A stretch of DNA of 64,000 nucleotides from Knoellia subterranea KCTC 19937 (GCF_000768685.1 NZ_AVPK01000006.1:62001-126000), one strand, 5' to 3'. Shown: positions 1-9,656, counted from the first letter of the stretch. Notes: generated by a model not told the origin, from the letters alone. Program-made: numbers and translations.

Positions 1-1
1 C

Positions 2-97
2 GATCTGCTCCCGCCCGAGTCGCGGGAGCGGCATACGCCGACCGCCGAGGAACTGCGGTCCACGTATCCGGGTGGACGGGTCCCCGACGAGGCCTGA
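2..97 (+). CDS. C-terminal fragment of unknown protein (cut by window edge)
   Basis: An open frame runs from the window edge to a TGA at 95-97 and encodes 31 residues that end in PDEA. The fragment is rich in charged residues and proline and shows no recognisable domain. It is followed by DnaA-box-like sites and the helicase gene on the same strand. That it is the end of a real gene is inferred from the open frame and the intergenic character of what follows; the product cannot be named. Confidence 0.4.
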   Translation, partial: DLLPPESRERHTPTAEELRSTYPGGRVPDEA

Positions 98-101
98 GGG
101 A

Positions 102-139
102 TTTTCCACAGCGGCTCGGGCGTTGCGGACTTGTCCACA
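102..139 (+). promoter_or_regulatory. Two DnaA-box-like sites
   Basis: TTTTCCACA (102-110) and TTGTCCACA (131-139) lie on the same strand, 29 bp apart, between the upstream gene end and the helicase start. The second matches the actinobacterial DnaA box TTGTCCACA exactly; the first differs at one position. No dnaA, dnaN or parAB lies nearby, so this is not oriC. A regulatory or DnaA-titrating role is possible but unproven. Confidence 0.45.
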
Positions 140-211
140 GATCTCGAATGGCCCGTGCGCCGTGTCGGCGGGACGGCATACGTTGGGCGTCGTTGAGGCG
201 CGACGAGGGAG

Positions 212-3200
212 GTGAGCCGACACGTGGAGCAGGCCCACATCCTGGAGGAACTGACCGACGTCGAGCTGGCGCGCGCCTTCGGTCCGCTGACGCTGGCTCG
301 CGGGGTGGAGTACGCGCGGGCCGGGCGGGTCACGAGCATCGTCCTCGCCGACCGCGGCGCGCGAGCGGCAGCCCGGGTCCTCGGTAGTGGCGCCAACATC
401 TATCGCACCGACATCGCGCTCGACCCGGACAGCCCGGGGAGCCACCTCGACACCGACTGCACCTGCCCCGTCGGGGTCGCGTGCAAGCACGCCGCAGCCC
501 TGACGATCGCCCTGCGGACCCAGAAGCCGTGGCGCACCGAACAGGAGTCCGGCGGGTCCGAAGGGTCGGCCGCAACGACGGAGTCGTGGCGTGATGCCCT
601 TGACGAGTTGCTCGACGTCGAGGAGCCCGACCTCGAGACCTCTCCGGTGGGGCTGCTGCTCGACGTGGAGACGCCGCGGACCCAGCGCTGGAATGCCGAG
701 GCGGGGCCGTCGGTGCAGCTGCGACCGATGGTCCCCGGTGCCGTCCCAGGACGGTGGATCAAGACGGGCATCTCGTGGGAGGCGATGGCCGGCGGCTACT
801 ACTCGTCATACTCCTACAACGTCGACGGAGCCGCCCTCGACGCCCTGACCGCCATCGCGGACGCCCACCGGCGTGCGAGTCGGATGGCGAGCTATGGGCG
901 CATGCCGGCGTCGATCCCCCTGTCGCTCGTGGGCCGTGGGTGGGTGGGCCTGCTCGCCAAGGCGCGGGCCGCCGGCGTCGTGCTCCTGTCCCAGTCCTCC
1001 GGCGGGGGCGAGGTCCACCTCGTCGAGGCGCCCGGCCACTTCACCCTGCACCTCCACCCGTCCAACCCCAATGCTGCCGCGGCTGGGCGTCCGACCGACG
1101 TCCGGGCCGTGCCCAGTCTCGAGCTGCCCGAGGGGGACGGCGATGTCGTCATCGTCGGCGACCCACCGACCGGCTGGTTCCGGGTCGAGGGGCGCGACCT
1201 GCGGCTCGGCGGCTTCGGTCCCGATGTCGATCTGGCTGCTGCGCGCGTCGTTGCGCGAGGGCCCTTCACCATCCCGAGCGCCGACTGGTCGAATTTCGCC
1301 GTCGACAAGCTCCCGGTGCTGCGGCGCCGAGCCGCGGTGCAGACCCACGACGGTCTCACCCTGCCCGAAGTCGTGCCGCCGCGACTGCACCTGGGCGTGC
1401 GGTTCGACAAGAAGCACACGGCCCGCGTGGCGTGGTCCTTCCGCTACGGGCCGGTCGACGCGCCGATCACGGTGCCGCTGGCCCGTGAGCGAGTGGTCTT
1501 CCGTGACCCCAACGCCTTCCGCGACGCCGCCGTCGAGAGCGAGCTGCTCGAGGCGATCCCGAGCCACGCCGACCTGCCCGCACTGTGGGACCTCACCCGC
1601 TCCGGATGGGCACCGCACGAGGCGGTGACCCTCACCGGCTTCGACACCGTGGCCTTCGCCGAACTGCTGCCCGAGATCTCGGCACACGCCCAGGTGGAGG
1701 TCGACGTCGTCGGTGAGCCCGCGGCATACGCGGAAGTCACCGAGGCGCCCCGCATCGCGATCGGGACGAGCGAGTCCACCGAGGGCAACGACTGGTTCGA
1801 CCTCCAGATCTCCGTGACCGTCGGCGGGCACGAGGTGCCGCTGTCCGATCTCGTGACTGCGCTCGCGCGCGACGAGCAGCGGATGCTGCTCCCCGACGGT
1901 GCGTGGTTCACGCTCGACCATCCCGAGCTGCACCGACTCCGGTCGCTCGTCGAAGAGGCGCGGGCGTTGCAGGACAAGCAGTCCGACCCACTGCGGTTGT
2001 CCGTCCTCCATGCCGGGCTCTGGGACGAGCTCGTCGAGATCGGCGTGGTCGAGGAGCAGTCGAGCCACTGGCAGCGAGCCGTCGATGCGCTGCTGGGCAT
2101 CGACGCCGACCACAACCCGCCACCGGCCGAGGTGCCGAGCACGCTCAAGGCGACGCTGCGCCCCTACCAGGAGGACGGCTTCCGCTGGCTTTCCCTGCTC
2201 TGGGACCTCGGCCTGGGCGGCGTCCTCGCCGACGACATGGGACTCGGCAAGACCCTCCAGGTCGTCGCGACCGCCCTGCGCGCCAAGGAGCGCGGCGAGC
2301 TCGCCGACCCCATGCTCATCATCGCGCCGACCTCCGTTCTCGGGACGTGGGTTGACGAGGTCGCGAAGTTCGCGCCCGACCTGTCCGTGGCCGTCCTCGA
2401 CCGAACCCGGGCCAAGGCCCGCGTCCCGATGGAGGACGCCATCGTCGGTGCCGACCTGGTGGTGACCACCTATGCAGTGGCGCGGATCGACGCGGAGGCA
2501 TTCCGTTCCGTCCCGTGGTCCGCGGCGGTCCTCGACGAGGCGCAGTTCGTCAAGAACCACCAGGCGAAGACGTATGCCGCGGTGCGGCGACTGCCGGCCC
2601 GCGTCACCTTCGCGCTCACCGGAACGCCGCTCGAGAACTCGCTCATGGACCTGTGGTCGCTCTTGTCGATCGTCGCCCCGGGACTCCACCCACGCCCTCA
2701 GCTGTTCAAGGAGCAGTGGGCCAAGCCGATCGAGAACGGCTCGTCGCCCGAGCTCCTCGCGACCCTGCGCCGACGCATCCGGCCACTCATGCTCCGGCGC
2801 ACCAAGGAGTCCGTCGCCGCGGACCTGCCACCCAAGCAGGAGCAGATCCTCCACGTCGCCCTCAACCCGAAGCACCGCGCCATCTATGACCGGCACCTCG
2901 CTCGCGAGCGGCAGCGACTCCTCGGACTCATCGATGACCTCGACGGCAACCGCATCGCGATCCTGCGTGCGCTCACCGTCCTGCGCCAGATGGCCCTCGA
3001 CCCCTCGCTGGTCGACGCCGAGGCCTATGGCGGCGTGGCCCCCAGCGCCAAGGTGGAAGCCCTCGTCGAGCAGGTGGCCGAGTTGGCGGCCGAAGGGCAC
3101 CGGGCCCTCGTCTTCAGCCAGTTCACCGGCTTCCTGTCGCTCGTGCGCGCGCGGCTCGAGGAGGAGGGCATCGAGTACGCCTATCTCGACGGATCGACGC

Positions 3201-3550
3201 GCGACCGCGCCGACGTCGTGTCCGGGTTCCGCACCGGCGACGCACCGGTCTTCCTCATCTCCCTCAAGGCCGGTGGCTTCGGCCTGACCCTCACCGAGGC
3301 GGACTACGTGTTCGTCCTCGACCCGTGGTGGAACCCCGCCGCCGAGAACCAGGCCATCGATCGGGCCCACCGCATCGGCCAGACGAAGTCGGTCAACGTC
3401 TATCGGCTCGTCTCCACCGACACGATCGAGGAGAAGGTCGTCGCCTTGCAGGACAAGAAGCGCGACCTCTTCGCGCGGGTCGTGGACGACGGCAACCTGC
3501 TGTCGAGCGCCCTGACCGCCGACGACCTGCGTGGGCTGCTCGACCGCTGA
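212..3550 (+). CDS. SWIM zinc-finger SNF2/DEAD-box helicase
   Basis: Large ATP-dependent DNA translocase of the bacterial SNF2 (HepA-like) family, 1112 residues. A SWIM-type zinc site is visible near the N-terminus (C83, C85, C91, H93). A long middle region of unclear fold follows. The SNF2 ATPase begins near residue 660 with Walker A DMGLGKT (about 674-680) and a DEAQ box near 775. The C-terminal helicase half ends with the arginine-finger motif DRAHRIGQTKS near 1050. GTG 212 sits directly against GAGGGAGG, so the in-frame GTG at 224, about 11 nt downstream of that sequence, may be the true start. Such proteins probably remodel protein-DNA or RNA polymerase complexes; the exact role is unknown. 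It is followed by an iron operon and has no defence-type neighbours. Confidence 0.9.
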   Translation: MSRHVEQAHILEELTDVELARAFGPLTLARGVEYARAGRVTSIVLADRGARAAARVLGSGANIYRTDIALDPDSPGSHLDTDCTCPVGVACKHAAALTIALRTQKPWRTEQESGGSEGSAATTESWRDALDELLDVEEPDLETSPVGLLLDVETPRTQRWNAEAGPSVQLRPMVPGAVPGRWIKTGISWEAMAGGYYSSYSYNVDGAALDALTAIADAHRRASRMASYGRMPASIPLSLVGRGWVGLLAKARAAGVVLLSQSSGGGEVHLVEAPGHFTLHLHPSNPNAAAAGRPTDVRAVPSLELPEGDGDVVIVGDPPTGWFRVEGRDLRLGGFGPDVDLAAARVVARGPFTIPSADWSNFAVDKLPVLRRRAAVQTHDGLTLPEVVPPRLHLGVRFDKKHTARVAWSFRYGPVDAPITVPLARERVVFRDPNAFRDAAVESELLEAIPSHADLPALWDLTRSGWAPHEAVTLTGFDTVAFAELLPEISAHAQVEVDVVGEPAAYAEVTEAPRIAIGTSESTEGNDWFDLQISVTVGGHEVPLSDLVTALARDEQRMLLPDGAWFTLDHPELHRLRSLVEEARALQDKQSDPLRLSVLHAGLWDELVEIGVVEEQSSHWQRAVDALLGIDADHNPPPAEVPSTLKATLRPYQEDGFRWLSLLWDLGLGGVLADDMGLGKTLQVVATALRAKERGELADPMLIIAPTSVLGTWVDEVAKFAPDLSVAVLDRTRAKARVPMEDAIVGADLVVTTYAVARIDAEAFRSVPWSAAVLDEAQFVKNHQAKTYAAVRRLPARVTFALTGTPLENSLMDLWSLLSIVAPGLHPRPQLFKEQWAKPIENGSSPELLATLRRRIRPLMLRRTKESVAADLPPKQEQILHVALNPKHRAIYDRHLARERQRLLGLIDDLDGNRIAILRALTVLRQMALDPSLVDAEAYGGVAPSAKVEALVEQVAELAAEGHRALVFSQFTGFLSLVRARLEEEGIEYAYLDGSTRDRADVVSGFRTGDAPVFLISLKAGGFGLTLTEADYVFVLDPWWNPAAENQAIDRAHRIGQTKSVNVYRLVSTDTIEEKVVALQDKKRDLFARVVDDGNLLSSALTADDLRGLLDR

Positions 3551-3686
3551 GACCTTCCGTCCCTGCGTCGGGGATCGTCGTTGGGGTGATCCACGGTGAT
3601 CGTGGGCCGGCGCGGGGCGGCGTGGGCCGACCTTCAGGCTGGACCGGCTTGACGGCGGCACCGGGAAGAGGCGTACAGTCCCGCAC

Positions 3687-3705
3687 TGAGGTAAACCTCA
3701 CCTAA
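3687..3705. promoter_or_regulatory. IdeR/DmdR iron box before efeU
   Basis: The 19-mer starting TGAGGTAAAC and ending CACCTAA matches the DtxR/IdeR consensus (TTAGGTTAGSCTAACCTAA) at about 14 of 19 positions by eye. It lies 41 bp upstream of efeU. Repression under iron sufficiency is inferred from the family; a clear -35/-10 pair was not identified. Confidence 0.7.
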
Positions 3706-3746
3706 GTCTGAAAGTCACTTCTCGACAGTCCTGAATCGCAGGTTCC

Positions 3747-4628
3747 ATGCTCGTCAGCAACGCCCTCATCGGTCTCCGCGAAGGTCTCGAAGCCGCACTC
3801 GTCGTCGTCATCCTCGTGGCGTTCCTCGTCAAGACCGACCGACGGTGGGCCCTGCGCTACGTGTGGCTCGGGGTCGTCACCGCCGTCGTGCTGAGCGCCG
3901 GGCTGGCCGCGCTGCTCACGTTCGGCACGCGTCAGCTGAGCTTCGAGACGCAGGAGCTCATCGGTGGCAGCGCGAGCATTCTCGCTGTCGCCTTCGTCAC
4001 GGCGATGGTGTTCTGGATGAAGTCCGCCGCCCGCACGATCTCGGGTGAGCTCAAGGGCCGGCTCGACAAGGCGCTCGACCTCGGACCACTGGCCGTGGCG
4101 CTCGTCGGCTTCCTCGGTGTGGGCCGTGAGGGCCTCGAGACGGCGATCTTCTTCTACGCGACGACCGAGGCGGCGGGCGCGGGCGAGAGCCAGCCGCTCA
4201 TCGGCTGGCTCATCGGTCTGGCCGCGGCGATCGGCCTGGGCTGGCTCATCTATCGCGGCGCGATCCAGATCAACCTCGGCCGCTTCTTCAAGTGGACCGG
4301 CATCGCCCTCATCCTCGTCGCGGCCGGGATTCTCGCCTATGGCATCCACGACCTGCAGGAGGCGCAGTTCCTCCCGGGCCTCAACACGCTGGCCTTCGAC
4401 GTCTCGGGCACGATCCGCCCGGACAGCTGGTACGCGACCCTGCTCAAGGGCATCTTCAACTTCACGCCGGCGACGACGGTCCTCCAGGCAGTCGCCTGGG
4501 TCGTCTACGTCACGGTCGTCCTCACCCTCTTCCTCCGCCCCTCCAAGGCACCTTCGGCACCCAAGCCCGCCACAACCGCCGCGGCGTCCCTCGCCACGAA
4601 CCAGAACCCTTCAGGAGAACCCGGATGA
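3747..4628 (+). CDS. efeU: EfeU/FTR1-family iron permease
   Basis: Inner-membrane iron permease of the Ftr1 family, 293 residues with about seven hydrophobic segments. The two diagnostic iron-coordinating motifs are present: REGLE at residues 11-15 and GREGLET near residue 128. It is first in the efeUOB operon and overlaps efeO by 4 bp (ATGA). The C-terminus is a short Ala/Pro/Lys-rich cytoplasmic tail. The upstream iron box at 3687-3705 implies induction by iron starvation. In characterised EfeUOB systems it imports iron delivered by EfeO and EfeB; transport here is inferred from family and operon. Confidence 0.95.
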   Translation: MLVSNALIGLREGLEAALVVVILVAFLVKTDRRWALRYVWLGVVTAVVLSAGLAALLTFGTRQLSFETQELIGGSASILAVAFVTAMVFWMKSAARTISGELKGRLDKALDLGPLAVALVGFLGVGREGLETAIFFYATTEAAGAGESQPLIGWLIGLAAAIGLGWLIYRGAIQINLGRFFKWTGIALILVAAGILAYGIHDLQEAQFLPGLNTLAFDVSGTIRPDSWYATLLKGIFNFTPATTVLQAVAWVVYVTVVLTLFLRPSKAPSAPKPATTAAASLATNQNPSGEPG

Positions 4629-5761
4629 CCCGCCGCGCCCTCGCGATCACCCTCGTCCCCGCCGCCTTCGCCCTCGCCGCGTGCGGTGGAGCGAACGACG
4701 ACGCCCCGACCGCCGACGGCAAGGGCCCCATCGCGGTGACCGCCAACGACACGACCTGCGAGGTGGCGCGCGCCGAGGCCCCCGCCGGGCAGATCGAGTT
4801 CACCGTGTCCAACAAGGGCACCAAGGTCAACGAGTTCTATGTCTACGCCGCGGGCGACCGCATCATGGGCGAGGTCGAGAACATCGCCCCGGGCCTGACC
4901 CGCACCTTCCACGTCGAGGTCGCCGAGCCCGGCACCTACGAGATCGCCTGCAAGCCGGGCATGGTCGGCAAGGGCATCCGCCACGACTTCACCGTCACCG
5001 GCGCGAGCGCTGCACCGCAGTCGGCCGACGCCAGGATCCAGGCCGCGACCGCGTCCTACAAGCGCTACGTCGGCAGCCAGGCCGACGCCCTCCTCACCGG
5101 GACGACGGAGTTCGTCGGGCTCGTCAAGGCCGGCAAGGTCGACGAGGCCAAGGCGCTCTACCCGACGGCCCGTTCCTACTGGGAGCGCATCGAGCCCGTC
5201 GCCGAGTCCTTCGGTGACCTCGACCCCAAGATCGACGGTCGTGAGGACGTGGTCGAGGAGGGCATGAAGTTCACCGGCTACCACCGCCTCGAGCAGGACC
5301 TCTGGGCCAAGGGTCTCCAGGCCGACAGCAGCGCCATTGCCGACCAGCTCCTCGCCGACGTCACGACGATCGTGACCGAGGCCAAGAAGGTCGAGTTCAA
5401 CGGCCTCCAGCTCGCCAACGGCTCCAAGGCGCTCCTCGACGAGATGGCCACGGGCAAGATCACCGGCGAGGAGGAGCGCTACAGCCACACCGACCTCTGG
5501 GACTTCGCCGCCAACTGGGAAGGCTCGAAGGGTGCCATCGCCGCGCTCCGGCCGGTGCTGGAGGAGCGTGACGCCGCGCTCGTCGCGTCCTACGACCAGC
5601 GGGCCGCGGCGCTCGACGCCCTGGTCGCCAAGCACCAGAAGGGTGACGGCTACCAGCTCTACACCGAGCTGACGCCGGTCGAGATCCGGGCACTGAGCGA
5701 CTCGCTCGACGCGGTCGCCGAGGACGTCTCCAAGGTCGCCGGAGTGGTCGCGGCAAAGTGA
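4625..5761 (+). CDS. efeO: EfeO iron-binding lipoprotein (cupredoxin plus M75)
   Basis: Extracytoplasmic iron-binding component of EfeUOB, 378 residues. It begins with a lipoprotein signal with lipobox LAAC (Cys20). An EfeO-type cupredoxin domain follows (about residues 35-130), then an imelysin/M75 domain carrying the HxxE metal motif in GYHRLEQDLW near residue 220. The start ATG overlaps the efeU stop by 4 bp, and its own stop overlaps the GTG start of efeB, showing tight translational coupling. It probably binds ferric or ferrous iron at the cell surface and passes it to EfeU. Confidence 0.95.
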   Translation: MTRRALAITLVPAAFALAACGGANDDAPTADGKGPIAVTANDTTCEVARAEAPAGQIEFTVSNKGTKVNEFYVYAAGDRIMGEVENIAPGLTRTFHVEVAEPGTYEIACKPGMVGKGIRHDFTVTGASAAPQSADARIQAATASYKRYVGSQADALLTGTTEFVGLVKAGKVDEAKALYPTARSYWERIEPVAESFGDLDPKIDGREDVVEEGMKFTGYHRLEQDLWAKGLQADSSAIADQLLADVTTIVTEAKKVEFNGLQLANGSKALLDEMATGKITGEEERYSHTDLWDFAANWEGSKGAIAALRPVLEERDAALVASYDQRAAALDALVAKHQKGDGYQLYTELTPVEIRALSDSLDAVAEDVSKVAGVVAAK

Positions 5762-7074
5762 GCTCGTCACCGCAGTCCCAGGAATCCGGTGCCACCCGTC
5801 GCAGTCTTCTCGCCTCGGGTGCCGGCGTCGCCATCGCCGGCGCTGCCGCGGGCCTGACGTATGCCGGCCGCCCCGGTTCCGTTGCGGCGCACCAGTCCTC
5901 GTCCGGTCGGGGTTCCTCGGGGTCCGCCTCGGCGGAGCCCGTGCCGTTCCGCGGCGAGCACCAGGCGGGGATCGTCACGCCGGCCCAGGACCGGATGCAC
6001 TTCGTCGCACTCGACGTCGTGACGAAGGACCCGGCCGAGCTCCGACTCCTCCTCAAGGAGTGGACCCGAGCGGCCGAGCGGATGACGTACGGCGCCGAGG
6101 CCGCTCCCGGTGGCGTCGTCGGTGGTGGGCCCTACCAGCCGCCGGCCGACACGGGCGAAGCACTCGACCTGCCCCCGTCGAACCTCACCATCACGATCGG
6201 CTACGGGCCGTCGCTGTTCGACGGCCGCTTTGGGCTGGCCGGGCGCAAGCCGGAGGCCCTGCACGACCTTCCGGGCTTCGTCGGCGACGACCTCGATCCG
6301 GCACGTTCCGGCGGAGACCTCTGCATCCAGGCCTGCGCCGACGACCCGCAGGTCGCTGTGCACGCCATCCGCAACCTCATCCGGATCGGCTTGGGCGTCA
6401 TCTCGGTGCGGTGGAGCCAGCTCGGCTTCGGCCGCACCTCGTCGACGTCGACGAGCCAGACGACACCCCGCAACCTCTTCGGCTTCAAGGACGGCACGGC
6501 CAACATCAAGGCCGAGGACTCCGACGCCCTGACCAAGCACGTGTGGGTCGATCCCGCCGACGTCCCCGGCAATGCCGCGTGGATGGCGGGGGGTTCCTAC
6601 CTCGTCACCCGGCGCATCCGCATGCACATCGAGGTCTGGGACCGGACACCGCTCCAGGAGCAGGAGGACATCTTCGGGCGCGACAAGGCAGTCGGGGCCT
6701 CGTTGCACCTGCCGGTCGACAAGCGCGACGAGTTCGCACCCCTCGACTTCGAGGCCAAGGGTGCCGACAACCAGCCGCGCATCCCGATGGCTGCGCACGT
6801 CCGGCTCGCCCACCAGAGCCAGCTGGGCGGCATACGGATCCTGCGTCGTGGCTACAACTTCACCGACGGCAGCGACGGAAGTGGGCACCTCGACGCCGGG
6901 CTGTTCTTCGTCGCGTTCGTCCGGGACGCCCACAAGCAGTTCGTGCCGATGCAGCAGGCGCTGGCCAGGGCAGACGTCCTCAACGAATACATCGAGCACA
7001 CCGGATCGGCCCTCTTCGCCGCCCCGCCCGGTCTGGGCACTGACGACGACTGGGGTACCCAACTCTTCGGCTAG
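5758..7074 (+). CDS. efeB: EfeB Dyp-type haem peroxidase / deferrochelatase
   Basis: Dye-decolorising haem peroxidase, 438 residues, probably exported by the Tat pathway with bound haem: a twin-arginine pair at residues 14-15 (TRRSLLASG) precedes a hydrophobic stretch. The Dyp GxxDG motif is seen as FGFKDGTAN near residue 242, and a candidate proximal haem histidine lies in the VRLAHQSQ region of the C-terminal half. The GTG start overlaps the efeO stop. In the family it oxidises Fe(II) or extracts iron from haem for EfeO/EfeU. Peroxidase family membership is clear; the physiological substrate is inferred. Confidence 0.95.
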   Translation: MSSSPQSQESGATRRSLLASGAGVAIAGAAAGLTYAGRPGSVAAHQSSSGRGSSGSASAEPVPFRGEHQAGIVTPAQDRMHFVALDVVTKDPAELRLLLKEWTRAAERMTYGAEAAPGGVVGGGPYQPPADTGEALDLPPSNLTITIGYGPSLFDGRFGLAGRKPEALHDLPGFVGDDLDPARSGGDLCIQACADDPQVAVHAIRNLIRIGLGVISVRWSQLGFGRTSSTSTSQTTPRNLFGFKDGTANIKAEDSDALTKHVWVDPADVPGNAAWMAGGSYLVTRRIRMHIEVWDRTPLQEQEDIFGRDKAVGASLHLPVDKRDEFAPLDFEAKGADNQPRIPMAAHVRLAHQSQLGGIRILRRGYNFTDGSDGSGHLDAGLFFVAFVRDAHKQFVPMQQALARADVLNEYIEHTGSALFAAPPGLGTDDDWGTQLFG

Positions 7075-7088
7075 ACCCAAGGTTTGTC

Positions 7089-7094
7089 TACTCT
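7089..7094 (+). promoter_or_regulatory. Leaderless -10 box TACTCT
   Basis: TACTCT is followed by 7 nt and the ATG at 7102, the spacing expected if transcription starts at the initiation codon. It lies beside a small inverted repeat (TAGAC/GTCTA) just after the efeB stop. Confidence 0.5.
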
Positions 7095-7101
7095 CGACGG
7101 C

Positions 7102-8178
7102 ATGACCGAGGAGCTCCCTCCCACTGACGCCAGTACGACGGACGTCGACCCGGGCGCTGCTTCGCCGACGGCTGTCGAGGCGCTGCTGACTCGCGGCGTG
7201 AAGCGGGTCGCGGGCGTCGCCGACCGCGTCGTCCACCACCGAGTCGTCAACGATGCGCGTGCCGTCATCAACGCCGCCGCCGGTGACACTCTCGCGACGG
7301 CCGGTTCGGCCCTCTCGCACACCATGGGCGTCCGGGTGCTGGGGCATTCGATCCCCCTGACGAGGGAGGGGCTCGCCAACGCCTTCCCCCAGGCCTCCGA
7401 GGAGGTCGTCGTCCTCATCCACGGCCTGATGGTGACCGAATCCTGTTGGGAACAGGGCCAATTCGGACCGCAGCTCGAGGGCGACCTCGGCTTCACGAGT
7501 GTTGCGGTGCGCTACAACACGGGCCTGCGGATCTCGCACAACGGTCGTGAACTCGATCGGGTCCTCACCGCCCTCGTTGCCCACTGGCCCGTCCCCGTGA
7601 CCCGGCTCGCCCTCGTCGGCCACTCGATGGGCGGTCTCGTCCTGCACAGCGCCCTGGCTCAGGCGGCGGACGACGCACCGTGGGTCGGGCTCGTCAGCGA
7701 CACCATCACCCTCGGGTCACCGCACCTCGGTGCACCCCTCGAACGTGCCCTCGCCGGGACCACCCGACTCACCGGCGCCGTGCGGCACGGGGCCGGGCTC
7801 GGTCGCGCGTTGGGCCGACGCAGCGTCGGGATCCAGGACCTCGCTCGCGGCCGGATCCTCGACGAGGAGTGGAACGATCCAGTGGCGACCGGCCGCCGAT
7901 GGCGACGGGTCGACGTTCCGCTGCGGGCCGGCATACGCCATCTGGCAATCGTCGGACTGCTGGGCAAGAAGATCAACGGACCCATCGCGCAACTCATCGG
8001 CGACGGAATCGTCCCGGCATCGAGCGCCCGAGGTTCGGGACGGAAGGCGCCGCGCAGCCGCCGGTTCGCGGGGGAGGACGTCGTCGTCCTTCCCGGGGTC
8101 GGTCACCTCGCGCTCGTCCACGACCCTTCGGTGTATGCCGCGATTCGCGAGCGACTCGGTGCCAGAGTGGACCCATGA
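7102..8178 (+). CDS. Alpha/beta hydrolase, lipase/PGAP1-like
   Basis: Alpha/beta-hydrolase of about 358 residues. It has the oxyanion-hole motif LIHGLM and the nucleophile elbow GHSMGG (Ser near residue 175), followed by a helix resembling triacylglycerol lipases and PGAP1-type esterases. The first 70 or so residues look like a helical extension. ATG 7102 is preferred because a TACTCT -10 box precedes it by 7 nt; an in-frame TTG at 7084 is possible. It overlaps zwf by 4 bp (ATGA), so the two are cotranscribed although no metabolic link is obvious. The substrate is unknown; an esterase or lipase acting on membrane lipids is plausible. Confidence 0.85.
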   Translation: MTEELPPTDASTTDVDPGAASPTAVEALLTRGVKRVAGVADRVVHHRVVNDARAVINAAAGDTLATAGSALSHTMGVRVLGHSIPLTREGLANAFPQASEEVVVLIHGLMVTESCWEQGQFGPQLEGDLGFTSVAVRYNTGLRISHNGRELDRVLTALVAHWPVPVTRLALVGHSMGGLVLHSALAQAADDAPWVGLVSDTITLGSPHLGAPLERALAGTTRLTGAVRHGAGLGRALGRRSVGIQDLARGRILDEEWNDPVATGRRWRRVDVPLRAGIRHLAIVGLLGKKINGPIAQLIGDGIVPASSARGSGRKAPRSRRFAGEDVVVLPGVGHLALVHDPSVYAAIRERLGARVDP

Positions 8179-9656
8179 GCGAGACGACGGCCCCCACGAC
8201 GGTCATCCTCTTCGGCGCGACGGGCGACCTTGCCAAACGCAAGCTCATCCCCGGGATGCTCCACCTGTTCCAGTCGAAGCTGCTCGACGACCTGCGAGTC
8301 GTCGGGACCTCGCTCGACGACATCTCCTCCGACGAGTTCCGCGACCTCGCGCACGAGGCGATCAAGGAGTTCTCGACGCGCGTCCTCAACGAGGCGGAAT
8401 GGAACGAGTTCGCCCAGAGGCTCGACTACGTCCCGATCTCCGCCGGGCCCCAGGCGCTGAGAGATGTAGTGCGGGCAGCCGAGGAGAGGTTGCCGGGGGA
8501 CACCGAGCTGCGTCTGCACTACCTGTCGGTGCCGCCCAAGGCGGCTCTCTCGGCGATCCAGACCATCGCCGAGGCCGGGCTCGTCGAGCGCAGCCGAGTC
8601 GTCATGGAGAAGCCGTTCGGCACCGACTACGCCTCGGCGGTCGAACTCAACCGGCGCGTGCACGAGGTCTTCCGCGAGGAGCAGGTCTTCCGCATCGACC
8701 ACTTCCTCGGCAAGGAGCCGGCGCAGAACATCCTTGCGTTCCGCTTCGCCAACGGCCTGTTCGAGCCGATCTGGCACCGCAACAGCATCGCGCACGTGCA
8801 GATCGACGTGCCCGAAACGCTCGGCCTGTCGACGCGTGGCGACTTCTACGAGAACACCGGCGCCTATCGCGACATGGTCGTGACGCACCTCTTCCAGATC
8901 CTGGCGTTCACGGCGATGGAGCCGCCGACATCGCTGGAACCGGGCGCGATCAGCCGGGAGAAGAACAAGGTCTTCGAGTCGATGCAGCCGATTCAGCCCA
9001 GTGACGTGGTCCGTGGTCAGTACCTCGGCTACCTCGACGAGCCGGGCGTCGCGCCCGACTCCGACACAGAGACGTTCATCGCGCTCAAGTGCTACATCGA
9101 CAACTGGCGCTGGGCGGGAGTGCCCTTCTTCCTGCGGACCGGCAAGCGGATGGCCGAGGGTGCACGCATCATCTCGATCGCCTTCAACGAGCCGCCGCAG
9201 TCGATGTTCCCGCCCGGCTCCGGCGTCGGCGACCACGGACCCGACCACCTCACCTTCGACCTCGCGGACAAGGCCCGGATGTCGTTGTCCTTCTACGGCA
9301 AACGGCCCGGTCCGGGCATGAAGCTCGACAAGCTGTCGATGCAGTTCGCCATGCAGGAGACGACGTGGGCGGGCGCCGTGCTCGAGGCGTACGAGCGGCT
9401 CATCTATGACGCGGTGCGTGGTGACCACACGCTCTTCACCTCTGCCGAGGGCATCGAGCGCCTGTGGCAGATCAGCCAGCCACTGCTGGACAACCCGCCG
9501 GTCGTGCGGCCCTACGCACCGGACACCTATGGCCCCAACCAGATCCACCAGCTCGTGGCGCCGCACACCTGGCGGCTGCCGTTCGAGCGGAAGTGGCGCG
9601 ACAAGAACCCCGACCCGGGCCCGCAATCGCCGATCGAGGGCGGCGCCCGGGGCTGA
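8175..9656 (+). CDS. zwf: Glucose-6-phosphate 1-dehydrogenase
   Basis: Oxidises glucose-6-phosphate to 6-phosphogluconolactone with reduction of NAD(P)+, the entry step of the oxidative pentose phosphate pathway; cytoplasmic. At 493 residues it has the usual length. The N-terminal dinucleotide motif GATGDLAKRK and the substrate/active-site signature RIDHFLGKE (about 173-181) are intact. The start ATG overlaps the hydrolase stop. No other pentose phosphate gene (tal, gnd, opcA, pgl) is beside it, unlike many actinobacteria, so this may be a second or relocated copy. Confidence 0.96.
   Translation: MSETTAPTTVILFGATGDLAKRKLIPGMLHLFQSKLLDDLRVVGTSLDDISSDEFRDLAHEAIKEFSTRVLNEAEWNEFAQRLDYVPISAGPQALRDVVRAAEERLPGDTELRLHYLSVPPKAALSAIQTIAEAGLVERSRVVMEKPFGTDYASAVELNRRVHEVFREEQVFRIDHFLGKEPAQNILAFRFANGLFEPIWHRNSIAHVQIDVPETLGLSTRGDFYENTGAYRDMVVTHLFQILAFTAMEPPTSLEPGAISREKNKVFESMQPIQPSDVVRGQYLGYLDEPGVAPDSDTETFIALKCYIDNWRWAGVPFFLRTGKRMAEGARIISIAFNEPPQSMFPPGSGVGDHGPDHLTFDLADKARMSLSFYGKRPGPGMKLDKLSMQFAMQETTWAGAVLEAYERLIYDAVRGDHTLFTSAEGIERLWQISQPLLDNPPVVRPYAPDTYGPNQIHQLVAPHTWRLPFERKWRDKNPDPGPQSPIEGGARG

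Noticed and set aside
102-139. oriC
   Set aside because: Only two DnaA-box-like words, with no AT-rich region and no dnaA, dnaN, gyrB, parAB or rpmH nearby.
806-3661. Long minus-strand open frame (951 codons) opposite the helicase
   Set aside because: It is the GC-rich shadow of the SNF2 gene; its translation is low-complexity and has no domain, while the plus strand has complete helicase motifs.
5767-7647. Minus-strand frame opposite efeB and the lipase
   Set aside because: Shadow frame; both plus-strand genes carry full active-site motifs.
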